NCBI GenBank assembly: GCA_001263235.1 | Contig: LGRD01000040.1 | Location: forward strand, 1 to 64,000 | Source of the DNA: Methylibium sp. NZG | GTDB lineage: Bacteria; Pseudomonadota; Gammaproteobacteria; Burkholderiales; Burkholderiaceae_C | Direction: 5' to 3' | Length of the DNA: 64,000 nucleotides | In this document: positions 43,425-51,621 of the stretch, one piece after another | Layout: each line of letters begins with the position of its first letter | Position numbering within the stretch: position 1 is the first letter of the stretch | Program-made: the position numbers and the translations under genes | The notes under the pieces: model-generated | Databases searched by the model: none | What the model saw: the letters and a program-made list of their open reading frames with translations, nothing else | What the model was told of the DNA's origin: nothing

Positions 43425-46235
43425 ATGCCGCGCACACCGAGCCGCGTCGCCGCGAACGCCCAGCCCGCGCGGCCTGCAAATGTGGCAAGCAAGGCAAGCA
43501 AGTCAACGAAGCCAACCGCTGCGAAACATGCCGACCCGCTGCAGGCCTACACCACCAAGCGCAACTTCAGCTTCACGCCCGAACCGGCGGCCATCGCGGT
43601 GGCGCCCACGGGCACGCTGCGCTTCGTCGTGCAGAAGCACTGGGCCTCGCGCCTGCACTACGACTTCCGGCTCGAACTCGACGGCGTGCTGCTGAGCTGG
43701 GCCGTGCCCAAGGGGCCGTGCTTCGACCCGAAAGAGATGCGCATGGCGGTGCATGTGGAAGACCACCCCGTGCCCTACGCCGGCTTCGAAGGCACGATTC
43801 CGCCGAAGCAATACGGCGCCGGCACGGTGATCGTGTGGGACCACGGCACCTGGGCGCCGGTAGGCGACGCGCGGGCGGGCATGGCCGTCGGTAAGCTCGT
43901 CTTCCGCCTGCACGGCGAGAAGCTGGCCGGGCTGTGGGAGCTCGTGCGCATCGCCAAGCCCGGCGACCGGCAAGACCCGTGGATGCTGTTCAAGAAGCGC
44001 GACGAATGGGCCCGCCCGCTGGCCGAGTACGACGTGATCAAGGCGCTGCCCGACAGCGTGATCGGCAAGCCGCTCGGGATGCTGGAGCAGCGCGAGCCGC
44101 GTTCGGCGCGCGGTTCGACCCCCGCGGCCGGCACGGCGACGGGCTCGGCGCTCCGCGCGGCCCACGGGGCGGCGGCCGCCGAGGCAGCGCCCGCGCAATC
44201 TCCGCCATCCGCCGCCGAGCTGCCCGGCGCCGCGCCCGCAGTGCTGCCCGCGACGCTGGCGCCACAACTCGCCGCGCTTGCCAAAGCCGTGCCGGCGCGC
44301 GGCGAGTGGCTCTGCGAGTTGAAGTTCGATGGCTATCGGCTGCTCGCGCGCATCGAGCAGGGCCGCGCCCGCCTGTTCACACGCAACGGGCACGACTGGA
44401 CGTCCAAGATGAAATCGCTCGCCGCCGCCGCCGAGACGCTGAACCTCCGATCCGGCTGGCTCGATGGCGAGATCGTCGTGCTCGACGAGCACGGCACGCC
44501 GCAGTTCAACGGCCTGCAGAACGCCTTCGACTCGGCCGCGACCGAGACGATTCGGTACTTCCTGTTCGATCTGCCCTATGCCGACGGCATGGACCTTCGC
44601 GCTGTGCCGCTGCGCCAGCGCCGGGCCTTGCTGAAGCAAATCGTCGAAGGTGTCGATAGCACCGCGGCCAGCGAACGCCTGCGTTTCAGCGCGCACTTCG
44701 ACGCCGACCCGGCGAGCCTGCTCAAGTCGGCCGCCGCGCTGGGCCTTGAGGGCATCGTCGCCAAGCGTGCCGACGCGCGCTATACCTCGGGCCGCAGCGA
44801 GGCCTGGCTCAAGCTCAAGTGCAGCGCGCGGCAGGAGTTCGTGGTCGGCGGCTACACGCTGCGCGCTGGCTCGACCAGCGAAGTCGGCAGCCTGCTGCTC
44901 GGCTACCACGGCGCCGACGGAACGCTGCAGCATGCCGGTGGCGTCGGCACCGGCTGGACGTCGGACGCCGCCGCCGACCTGCTCAGGCGCCTGAAGAAGA
45001 TCGGGCGCGACGCCTCGCCGTTCGAAGCCGGTGCGATGGCGCCAGGGCGCTGGTCGAAGCGGGCCGGCGTGGTGGAGCATTGGGTCGCGCCGACGCTCGT
45101 CGCCGAGATCAGCTTTGCCGACTGGACGCCCGACGGCCATGTGCGCCACGCGGTGTTCCAGGGCCTGCGCAGCGACAAGGCGGCGAAGGACATCACGCGC
45201 GAGTCGGCGCCGGTGCCTGCGGCGGTCGCCGCGCCTGCTGCCGTTGCCGGCTCGATGAATGCCAGGGTCAAGGTGACCCATGGCGAACGCATCATCGACC
45301 CCAGCACCGGCCTGACCAAGCTCGACCTCGTGCGCTACTACGACAGCCTGGCCGAGTACATGCTGCCGCACTTGAAAGCCAGGCCGGTGTCGCTGGTGCG
45401 CGCGCCAGAGGGTGTTCACGGACCGCAGTTCTTCCAGAAGCACGACGACAAGCTAAGCACAACGAAACGCCGGGCCGTCCCAAGTTTCGTTGATCCCCTC
45501 GGGGGGCGGTCGCCTTCAGGCGGCCTGGGGGTCACGTCCATCGGTTTGCGTGAACTGGACCCGGCGCTGTGGCCCGACCACGCCGCGCTGCTCGAAGTGC
45601 CGAACGCCGACGCGCTGGTCAACGCGGCGCAGATGAACGTGATCGAGTTCCACACTTGGAACTCGACGACGAAACGCATCGACCTGCCCGACCGCATGGT
45701 GTTCGACCTCGACCCCGGCGAGGGCGTGGCCTGGGCGCGCGTGCAGGAGGCGGCACTGCTCACGCGCACGCTGCTGACCGAACTCGGTCTGCAGGCGTGG
45801 CTGAAGACGAGCGGCGGCAAGGGGCTGCACATCGTCGTGCCGCTGGCGCCGAAGTTCGACTACGACACCGTCAAGGGCCTGTCGCAGGCGATCGTGGTGC
45901 ACCTGGCGCGGACGGTGCCGTCGCGTTTCGTCGCCAAGAGCGGGCCGGCCAACCGCGTCGGCAAGGTGTTCGTCGACTACCTGCGCAACGGCCATGGCGC
46001 GACCACGGCAGCGGCGTTCTCGGCGCGTGCGCGGCCCGGCTTGGGCGTGTCGATGCCGATTGGCTGGGAGCAATTGAACGAGATCAAGGGCGGCGCGCAG
46101 TGGTCGGTCGCTACCGCGCGCGAGCACCTGTCGTTCCAGCGCACCGACCCGTGGGCCGGCTTCTGGGCAGCGAAGCAACGACTCACTGTTGCTATCAAGC
46201 TGCTGGGCATGAGCCCTGCGGTGGGCAAGCCGTGA
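43425..46235 (+). CDS. ligD: Multifunctional DNA ligase D (phosphoesterase-ligase-polymerase)
   Basis: LigD is the main enzyme of bacterial non-homologous end joining. The 936-residue protein has three modules. The 3'-phosphoesterase domain (~40-200) includes WASRLHYDFRLELDG and DHGTWAPVG. After a 70-residue Ala/Pro linker, the ATP-dependent ligase domain (~285-590) has nucleotidyl motif ELKFDGYRLLARI with the catalytic lysine. The archaeo-eukaryotic primase-type polymerase domain (~610-930) has the catalytic acidic pair in MVFDLDPGEGV. Inside the polymerase domain, after FFQKHDDKLS, a 27-residue segment encoded by a REP-like repeat (45459-45540) is inserted in frame. The ku gene follows 57 bases later. 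Confidence 0.95.
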   Translation: MPRTPSRVAANAQPARPANVASKASKSTKPTAAKHADPLQAYTTKRNFSFTPEPAAIAVAPTGTLRFVVQKHWASRLHYDFRLELDGVLLSWAVPKGPCFDPKEMRMAVHVEDHPVPYAGFEGTIPPKQYGAGTVIVWDHGTWAPVGDARAGMAVGKLVFRLHGEKLAGLWELVRIAKPGDRQDPWMLFKKRDEWARPLAEYDVIKALPDSVIGKPLGMLEQREPRSARGSTPAAGTATGSALRAAHGAAAAEAAPAQSPPSAAELPGAAPAVLPATLAPQLAALAKAVPARGEWLCELKFDGYRLLARIEQGRARLFTRNGHDWTSKMKSLAAAAETLNLRSGWLDGEIVVLDEHGTPQFNGLQNAFDSAATETIRYFLFDLPYADGMDLRAVPLRQRRALLKQIVEGVDSTAASERLRFSAHFDADPASLLKSAAALGLEGIVAKRADARYTSGRSEAWLKLKCSARQEFVVGGYTLRAGSTSEVGSLLLGYHGADGTLQHAGGVGTGWTSDAAADLLRRLKKIGRDASPFEAGAMAPGRWSKRAGVVEHWVAPTLVAEISFADWTPDGHVRHAVFQGLRSDKAAKDITRESAPVPAAVAAPAAVAGSMNARVKVTHGERIIDPSTGLTKLDLVRYYDSLAEYMLPHLKARPVSLVRAPEGVHGPQFFQKHDDKLSTTKRRAVPSFVDPLGGRSPSGGLGVTSIGLRELDPALWPDHAALLEVPNADALVNAAQMNVIEFHTWNSTTKRIDLPDRMVFDLDPGEGVAWARVQEAALLTRTLLTELGLQAWLKTSGGKGLHIVVPLAPKFDYDTVKGLSQAIVVHLARTVPSRFVAKSGPANRVGKVFVDYLRNGHGATTAAAFSARARPGLGVSMPIGWEQLNEIKGGAQWSVATAREHLSFQRTDPWAGFWAAKQRLTVAIKLLGMSPAVGKP
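45459..45540. repeat. REP-like palindromic repeat inserted in frame within ligD
   Basis: The segment holds CGGGCCGTCCCAAG, CCCCTCGGGGGGC and an inverted GGTCGCC...GGCGGCC stem ending CTGGGGGTC, the same architecture as the intergenic repeat after gpsA. It interrupts the LigD polymerase domain where relatives read directly from KHDDKLS into GLRELDPALWP. It has no stop codon in the ligD frame and adds a multiple of three bases, so LigD is still read through. Confidence 0.82.
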
Positions 46236-46292
46236 CAAGCGCGGTGCAGTCGCGGTAACCTCGCGCTCCCGTTCTCCTTGCAGGGCAGCACC

Positions 46293-47240
46293 ATGGCCGC
46301 ACGCTCCATCGCAACGCTTTCGCTCAGCTTCGGGCTGGTGTCTATTCCCGTGAAGGTCTATTCGGCTACCGAGAGCTCCAGCTCGGTGAGCTTCAACCTG
46401 CTGCACTCCTGCGGCTCGCGGCTGAAGCAGCAGTACGTCTGCATCAAAGAGGGCGTGGTGGTGGAGCGGGCCGACATGGTCAAGGGCTACGAGTTCGACA
46501 AGGACCGTTATGTCACCTTCACCGCGGCCGAACTGAAGGCGCTCGAAGAATCGGCGCGCCACACGATCGACATCATCTCGTTCATCCCGCTGAGCGCGGT
46601 CGACCCGATCTACTACGACAAGGCCTACTACCTGGCGCCCGACAAACGCGGCGGAAAGCCCTACGGCCTGCTGATCGAGGCGATGCGCGAGAGCGGCCGC
46701 TGCGCGCTGGCGCGCTGGGTGTGGAAGGGCAAGCAGCTCGTCGTGCAGGTGCGGCCGGGGGCGGAAGGGCTGATCCTGCAGCAGCTGCTCTACGCAGACG
46801 AGGTGCGCTCGATGAAGGAACTGGACATCGAGCGCGCCGACATCACGAAGCCCGAGTTGCAACTCGCGCTGCAGCTCATCGACCAGATTTCCGCCGACAG
46901 CTACGACGCCGCCGACTACAAGGACGACGAGAAGCAGCGCGTGCTGGCTGCCATCGACGAGAAGATCGCCGGCAAGGACATCGTCGTCGCCGACCCGCAG
47001 GCCGAGCCAGCCGGCGGGCAGATCATCGACCTGACCGAGGCGCTGCGCGCGAGCCTGCGCAAGCCGGCGACCAAGGGTGCCGCCGCCACGGCAGGCGCCA
47101 CCGAAACGACGAAGCCGGCCGCGCCTGCTACCTCGGAGCCCAAGGAGCGCAAGGCCGCCAAGCGCGCCGGAGCCGCTGCTGGAACAAGCGCCGAGCCGGT
47201 GCCGGTGGCCGAGCCGGCGCGTGCCCGCGCGCGCAAGTGA
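46293..47240 (+). CDS. ku: Ku protein (NHEJ end-binding factor)
   Basis: Bacterial Ku forms a homodimeric ring on broken DNA ends and recruits LigD. The 315-residue protein starts with the conserved SIATLSLSFGLVSIPVKVYS and contains ERADMVKGYEFDKDRYV, ISFIPLSAVDPIYYDKAYYL, and RSMKELDIERADITKPEL of the core. The C-terminal ~65 residues are Ala/Lys/Pro-rich and basic, a tail type known to aid DNA binding and LigD contact. ATG 46293 is the family start. It is the natural partner of ligD just upstream. Confidence 0.96.
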   Translation: MAARSIATLSLSFGLVSIPVKVYSATESSSSVSFNLLHSCGSRLKQQYVCIKEGVVVERADMVKGYEFDKDRYVTFTAAELKALEESARHTIDIISFIPLSAVDPIYYDKAYYLAPDKRGGKPYGLLIEAMRESGRCALARWVWKGKQLVVQVRPGAEGLILQQLLYADEVRSMKELDIERADITKPELQLALQLIDQISADSYDAADYKDDEKQRVLAAIDEKIAGKDIVVADPQAEPAGGQIIDLTEALRASLRKPATKGAAATAGATETTKPAAPATSEPKERKAAKRAGAAAGTSAEPVPVAEPARARARK

Positions 47241-47280
47241 CGCGCTGAAGGCGCTGCTGCTGCGTCTGGCGCCCTGACGC

Positions 47281-48144
47281 ATGCAAACCTACAGCCTGCG
47301 CGAGATCCAGTCGATTCTGTCCCTGTCCAAGGCCGTTATCGACGGGCTGGTGGCGGCGGGCTTCGTCACCCCCAGCCGCGGCCCGCGGCGCGAGGTCCGC
47401 TTCAGCTTCCAGGACCTGGTGCTGCTACGCACCGCACACAGCCTGCAGGCGGCGCAGATTCCACCGCGCCGGATCGTGCAGTCGCTGCGGCGCCTGCGCG
47501 AGACGCTGCCGGCCGAACTGCCGCTCACTGGCTTGCGCATCAGCGCGGTCGGCAACCAGATCGTCGTGCGCGACGGCGCGCTGCAGCGCCAGGTCGATTC
47601 GGGCCAGTTGCTGATGGACTTCGACGTGGCGCCAGGCGCAGCGGGCATGTTGGCAATCCATGCGGCTCCACTGCAGCCCGCGTCGGTCGGCGCGCTTGCC
47701 GACACGCCGGGCCATGTATCCACCGACGCGACCACCGACACACCCTTCGACTGGTTCCAGCGCGGCGTCGAACTCGAAGCCACCGACCCGGCGCAGGCCG
47801 AGGCGGCCTACCGCGCGGCCATCGCGCAGGCCCCCCAGCACACCGACCCGGTGCTCAACCTCGGCGTCATGCTGTGCGACCGCGGGCGCCACGCCGAGGC
47901 GATCGCGCTGTACCGCCAGGCGCTGGCGCACAGCCCGCGCGAGCCGCTGCTGCACTTCAACCTCGGGGTGGCGCTCGAAGACGCGGGCGAGCCCGAGCCC
48001 GCCTTGGCGAGCTACGCGCGCTGCACCGCACTGGCGCCGAAGTTCGCCGACGCGCACTTCAACGCCGCCCGCCTGCACGAGGAACTGGGCCACGCCACGC
48101 AGGCGATCCGGCATTACAGCGAGTACCGGCGGCTGCAGCGCTGA
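47281..48144 (+). CDS. MerR-type helix-turn-helix protein fused to TPR repeats
   Basis: A 287-residue cytosolic protein. Residues 1-70 form a MerR-like winged-helix DNA-binding domain (YSLREIQSILSLSKAVIDGL, then GPRREVRFSFQDLVLLRTA). A central ~80-residue beta-rich region of unknown role follows. Residues ~155-287 contain at least three tetratricopeptide repeats (AEAAYRAAIAQAPQHTDPVL, AEAIALYRQALAHSPREPLL, ALASYARCTALAPKFADAHF). It begins 40 bases after ku on the same strand, so it may be part of the NHEJ transcript and could regulate it or act as a scaffold. A MerR effector-binding domain is absent. Confidence 0.82.
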   Translation: MQTYSLREIQSILSLSKAVIDGLVAAGFVTPSRGPRREVRFSFQDLVLLRTAHSLQAAQIPPRRIVQSLRRLRETLPAELPLTGLRISAVGNQIVVRDGALQRQVDSGQLLMDFDVAPGAAGMLAIHAAPLQPASVGALADTPGHVSTDATTDTPFDWFQRGVELEATDPAQAEAAYRAAIAQAPQHTDPVLNLGVMLCDRGRHAEAIALYRQALAHSPREPLLHFNLGVALEDAGEPEPALASYARCTALAPKFADAHFNAARLHEELGHATQAIRHYSEYRRLQR

Positions 48145-48211
48145 TGGCGGCGCTGATTGAAGCGCTGAAAAGATGGCGGCCGGCAAACTCCGGCGCGCCG
48201 CGTGAAGCGCG

Positions 48212-48610
48212 TTAGCGCGGCTTGCTGTTCGCGCGCACCCACGCGGCGAAATCGGGCTCGGAGAGTTCGCCCGCGGCCAGCTTCAACATCGTCATCACAC
48301 AATCGACGTCGTTGGCGATCAGTTCATGGCCATTGAGTTCGAGGAACAGTTCGACCGCGACGAACGCGCTGCGCTTGTTTCCATCGACGAACGGATGATT
48401 TCGGGCCAGTCCGAATCCGTAGGCCGCTGCCAGTTCCGCGAGGTCTGGCTCGCCATAGGCTGCGAGCTGCTGCGGCCGGGCCATGGCCGACTCCAGCATG
48501 CCCGCGTCGCGCAGACCAGCGGCGCCGCCGTGCTCGGCGAGTTGTTCGTCATGGACCGCACGGATGACCGCCGCGTCGATCCACACCCAGGGTGGATTGG
48601 AGGCCTCCAT
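48212..48610 (-). CDS. Fic/Doc-family toxin (death-on-curing type)
   Basis: A 132-residue Doc-like protein. The Fic-fold signature is HPFVDGNKRSA, the Doc form of HxFxDGNKR, with GGAAGLRDAGMLESAMARP as the preceding family block. Doc toxins phosphorylate elongation factor Tu and stop translation; that activity is inferred from the family. It lies 8 bases downstream of its antitoxin on the same strand. All expected motif residues are present, so it is probably functional. Confidence 0.93.
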   Translation of the reverse strand: MEASNPPWVWIDAAVIRAVHDEQLAEHGGAAGLRDAGMLESAMARPQQLAAYGEPDLAELAAAYGFGLARNHPFVDGNKRSAFVAVELFLELNGHELIANDVDCVMTMLKLAAGELSEPDFAAWVRANSKPR

Positions 48611-48618
48611 GCCCCGGC

Positions 48619-48843
48619 CTACTTGGCGAGTTCACGCAGGACACTGCGCCGCTTGCGCATGATGGCGCGGGCTGCCGTCATTTGCGCATCGACGGTCGGG
48701 TCGTAAGGCGTCAACGCCACCCCATCCGGCGTGTCGGTGACGTGCAGCAGGTCGCCTTTGTCCAGCTTCAAGCGCGCGAGCAGTTCCTTGGGCAGGATCA
48801 CGCCGAGGGAGTTGCCGATCTGCATCACTTTGAGGGCAGTCAT
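48619..48843 (-). CDS. AbrB/MazE/SpoVT-type antitoxin
   Basis: A 74-residue protein with an N-terminal swapped-hairpin AbrB domain (VMQIGNSLGVILPKELLARL, then GDLLHVTDTPDGVALTPYD) and a basic C-terminal helix (AARAIMRKRRSVLRELAK) that would neutralise the toxin. The partner is a Doc-type toxin instead of MazF, a mixed pairing also seen in other bacteria. Gene order (antitoxin first, 8-base gap) is standard for type II systems. A palindrome sits 15-26 bases upstream of the start, suggesting autorepression. Confidence 0.92.
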   Translation of the reverse strand: MTALKVMQIGNSLGVILPKELLARLKLDKGDLLHVTDTPDGVALTPYDPTVDAQMTAARAIMRKRRSVLRELAK

Positions 48844-48857
48844 GACACGCTTTCGAG

Positions 48858-48869
48858 AAGTTATAACTT
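48858..48869. promoter_or_regulatory. Palindromic operator AAGTTATAACTT in the toxin-antitoxin promoter
   Basis: A perfect 12-base palindrome in an AT-rich island directly upstream of the antitoxin gene. On the minus strand TAAAAT (about 48875-48880) could be the -10 box, which would place the palindrome around the transcription start. It is the likely autoregulatory site of the AbrB-type antitoxin. Confidence 0.6.
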
Positions 48870-48894
48870 TTGTTATTTTATCCTGCCGCGCGAG

Positions 48895-48924
48895 CCGCTG
48901 TCCATCGAACCGCTGTCCATCGAA
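48895..48924. repeat. 15-base tandem duplication upstream of the toxin-antitoxin operon
   Basis: Two perfect copies of CCGCTGTCCATCGAA, followed by a partial diverged third, lie between the antitoxin promoter and the end of the MfnE-like gene. Role unknown; it may mark the edge of the inserted toxin-antitoxin cassette. Confidence 0.75.
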
Positions 48925-48931
48925 CCGGTGT

Positions 48932-49540
48932 CTACGGTGCGGCGTCGCCGGCCTCGACCTCGCCGAGCAGCAGCGAGCGCATGCGCTGCGCCTGGTCGTT
49001 TTGCAGCAGGCGCACCGGCACGTTTCCCTGGCCCGCGAGCGACTCGAAGCGTGCGTCGACGACGCCTGCCTTGGCGAGCTCCGCCAGGCTGGCTGCCGGG
49101 TCGATCGCGCAGGACTTGACCAGCACCAGTTGCTCGGCCCCGAGCCGCTGGGCCAGCGCCAGCGCCAGGCTGTCGGATGTGACGCTCCAGTTCGTGCCCG
49201 CGTCGGCCTGGTCGGTGAGCAGCGCCAGCGGCGTCCACAGCGCGGTCTTGCCCAGGCGGAGTGCGCGTTGTGCGTCGGCGTCGCTGCCGACGAGTTGCAG
49301 GGCCGGGTTCAGCGCATGCAGGAAGTGCGCCGTCTGCGCCATCGCCAGCAGGGCCATGTTGTGGGCGGCCAGGTCGTGGTAGCGCCAGTGGGCCTGGTGC
49401 GCCCGCACCGTGTCGGCAAACGAGCCGCCGCCGCACACCAGCACCACGCGGCCGCCGCCGAGTTGCGTCAGCACGTCCAGCCATTGCGGCAACAACGGGT
49501 CGGCGTTCAGGCTGCCGCCGAGTTTGACGACCCAGGTCAT
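48932..49540 (-). CDS. Amino acid kinase-superfamily protein, MfnE-like (methanofuran/methylofuran synthesis)
   Basis: A 202-residue kinase with the superfamily N-terminus WVVKLGGSLNADPLLPQW, the glycine loop VVLVCGGGSFADTVR and nucleotide-site WSVTSDSLALALAQ. Proteins of this type occur next to H4MPT genes in methylotrophs and archaea. In archaea MfnE phosphorylates the aminomethyl-furan phosphate precursor of methanofuran. A matching role in methylofuran synthesis here is inferred from context and family. It overlaps the upstream MfnF-like gene by 4 bases (ATGA). Confidence 0.82.
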   Translation of the reverse strand: MTWVVKLGGSLNADPLLPQWLDVLTQLGGGRVVLVCGGGSFADTVRAHQAHWRYHDLAAHNMALLAMAQTAHFLHALNPALQLVGSDADAQRALRLGKTALWTPLALLTDQADAGTNWSVTSDSLALALAQRLGAEQLVLVKSCAIDPAASLAELAKAGVVDARFESLAGQGNVPVRLLQNDQAQRMRSLLLGEVEAGDAAP

Positions 49541-50673
49541 TGGGGGCGTTCCATTGCAGCAGCGGCACCGTCTGCGTGCGCTTCGTCGAACAGCGCCGCC
49601 ACCGCGACGCTGGGTGCGCACACTTGCGCCCAGGCTTTGGTTCCGGCGGGTGCGTCGGCGGCCACGCGGGCGACGGACTCGCCGTAGCGCAGGCAGGTGC
49701 GGCCTGTCGAGCCGCCCTGCGCGGCAGACAGCGCGCCCGACAGCGAAGGCACCAGAAAGTCGCCACACCCCGCGCTGACCAGTGGTGCGCCGGCCGGCAC
49801 GGCGTGCGAGGCAAGCACGCGGTCGAGTTGCCCGGCAAGTTCGCTCACCTGCTCGGCGCGCCAGGCGTGCGCAAAGGCGAGCCAGTCGGCGTCGCTGCCC
49901 TCGTGCGCATCGAGCCCGATCATGCGCGCCAGGCGCTGGCGCGTGCGGGGCAGGTCTTTCGCCGCACCGTCGGCGCTGGGGTGCAGGTCGTGGGCCGCGT
50001 TCAACTCTCCCGTCAGGCGGTAGACGTCGGCACTGGTGGCGAAGAACTCGTTCATCACGTTGTACTCAGTGTCGCGCCACCGAATGCGCCGCGCCACCCC
50101 GCACAAGGGGGTGCGCACCGTGCCGTGGTAGACCAGCTCGCCGCTGGCCAGGCGCTGCGCGTCGCTGCGGCTCGTGCCCAGCACGCGGCAGGCGCGGAAG
50201 GCGATGAAGTCCGTGGTGGTGCTGCCGATGTCGACCAGCACACCGTCGCCCAGGCGCTGCGCCGCGTGGCGCGCGGTGGCCAGCCAGTTGGCCGAGGCGA
50301 TGTGCTCCCAGTGTTGCGCAGCGTCTTCCACGCCACACCAGCCGTGGTCACCGGCGAAGAAAGACGTTCGCCTGCCGAGGTGCTGCGCCATGCGCTCGGC
50401 GATCTGCTGCACGCCCTGCTGCCGGTTGGCAAAGCAGTCGGCCATCTCGCCGGTCATCGTGACGGCGTGGCGCGCGCCGGCGGCATCCGGCCAGGCAGCG
50501 AGGACCTGCGCCACCGCACGGTCCAGGTGCTCCAGGCCTTGCCACAATGGGCACACCTGCTGGGCTACGCCGAACACCTGCCCGTCCCTCAGCAGACAGG
50601 CCTTCAGGTGCGCGCCGCCGACGTCCCAGCCGATCACCCAGCGCGTTCCCACGTGTGCGCTGCCGACCGTCAC
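49537..50673 (-). CDS. H4MPT-linked C1-transfer pathway protein, MfnF-like (ASKHA/hydantoinase-type fold)
   Basis: A 378-residue protein with the ASKHA nucleotide-binding wording GWDVGGAHLKACLLRDGQ at the N-terminus and VLVDIGSTTTDFIAFRACRV as phosphate-2 region. GTVRTPLCGVARRIRW and LVSAGCGDFLVPSL are typical of the H4MPT-linked family. Archaeal members are associated with the last condensation step of methanofuran synthesis; I infer methylofuran assembly here. GTG 50673 has AGGAG seven bases upstream, so I prefer it over upstream starts. It is divergent from the HisA-like gene, 61 bases away. Confidence 0.85.
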   Translation of the reverse strand: MTVGSAHVGTRWVIGWDVGGAHLKACLLRDGQVFGVAQQVCPLWQGLEHLDRAVAQVLAAWPDAAGARHAVTMTGEMADCFANRQQGVQQIAERMAQHLGRRTSFFAGDHGWCGVEDAAQHWEHIASANWLATARHAAQRLGDGVLVDIGSTTTDFIAFRACRVLGTSRSDAQRLASGELVYHGTVRTPLCGVARRIRWRDTEYNVMNEFFATSADVYRLTGELNAAHDLHPSADGAAKDLPRTRQRLARMIGLDAHEGSDADWLAFAHAWRAEQVSELAGQLDRVLASHAVPAGAPLVSAGCGDFLVPSLSGALSAAQGGSTGRTCLRYGESVARVAADAPAGTKAWAQVCAPSVAVAALFDEAHADGAAAAMERPQ

Positions 50674-50734
50674 TGCCAAACTCCTGCCGCCACCACTTGC
50701 CCGCGATGACCGACTGCCACGTGTCGCTGTCCCC

Positions 50735-51445
50735 ATGAACATCATTCCCGTCATCGACCTGCTGCACGGCCAGGTGGTGCGCGCCGTGCGCGGCGAGCGC
50801 AGCGCCTACCGGCCGATCGTCTCGCCGCTGTGCGGCAGCAGCGACCCGCTCGCCGTGGCGCGCATTTTGTGCCGCCACTGTGCCAGCGCCCGACTGTACG
50901 TTGCCGACCTGGACGCGCTGCAAGGCGGTGTGTCTCAAATTGCCACGCTGCGAGCCCTGCTCGACGCCGACCCCGCGCTCGAACTGTGGCTGGACGCCGG
51001 CTTTGCCGATGCCGGCGCGGCCCACGCGGTGCTGCAGGCCCTGGCCCCGCACGCGGCGCGCGTGGTGCCGGTGCTGGGCAGCGAATCGCTGCGCTCGCGC
51101 GAGGCGCTGGGCACTGCCTTCGTTGCGCTGCCCAACGCTGTGCTGTCGCTCGACCGCCGCGACGGCCGCCGGCTCGACGCCGCCGGTTGCTGGGACGCGC
51201 CCGAGCTCTGGCCACCCCGCGTGATCGTGATGACGCTGGAACGCGTCGGCGCCGACGCCGGGCCCGACCTCGACACCCTGGCCGAGGTGCGCCGCAAGGC
51301 GCCGCATGCCACGCTGATCGGCGCCGGCGGCATTCGCCACCCGGCCGACCTGGCCCAGGCGGCCGGGGCCGGCGCCGACGCCTGGCTGGTGGCCAGCGCG
51401 CTGCACGACCAGCGCTTGACGGCGGTGGGTTCACGTCCAGCTTGA
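50735..51445 (+). CDS. HisA-like TIM-barrel protein of the H4MPT/methylofuran cluster
   Basis: A 236-residue beta/alpha barrel related to HisA (proFAR isomerase). It starts MNIIPVIDLLHGQVVRAVRG and has LYVADLDALQGG and the phosphate-binding TLIGAGGIRHPADL at the C-terminal end. It is not the histidine-pathway HisA: no his genes are nearby and the sequence resembles the HisA-related group found beside fhc genes in methylotrophs. Its reaction is not established to my knowledge; a step in cofactor synthesis is the best guess from context. It is separated from fhcB by 176 bases with no clear feature. Confidence 0.8.
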   Translation: MNIIPVIDLLHGQVVRAVRGERSAYRPIVSPLCGSSDPLAVARILCRHCASARLYVADLDALQGGVSQIATLRALLDADPALELWLDAGFADAGAAHAVLQALAPHAARVVPVLGSESLRSREALGTAFVALPNAVLSLDRRDGRRLDAAGCWDAPELWPPRVIVMTLERVGADAGPDLDTLAEVRRKAPHATLIGAGGIRHPADLAQAAGAGADAWLVASALHDQRLTAVGSRPA

Positions 51446-51621
51446 ACCGACATCGCTCGGCGTTCGATGGCGGAGGTGCTCCGTTCGGACGGTGCCTGAC
51501 GATGCCCTCCTTTTGGGCAGGCCCTGCCGCATCGACCCCGTCGAGACAAGAACGCATCTCTGGTCAAGCCCTCGCTTACGTGCACCTGCGGAAGGGGCAG
51601 CGCTCGGCACACAATCGTTCC

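Noticed and set aside
48619-48843. Phd-type antitoxin to match the Doc toxin
   Set aside because: The N-terminal sequence is the AbrB/MazE swapped-hairpin type (IGNSLGVILPKELL), not the Phd/YefM fold.
50735-51445. Annotation as histidine biosynthesis HisA
   Set aside because: No his genes nearby, and the sequence and context fit the HisA-related group linked to H4MPT genes.
51446-51621. Possible small coding gene between the HisA-like gene and fhcB
   Set aside because: Open frames exist in several phases but none has a start with ribosome binding site or recognisable product. More likely the fhc promoter/leader.
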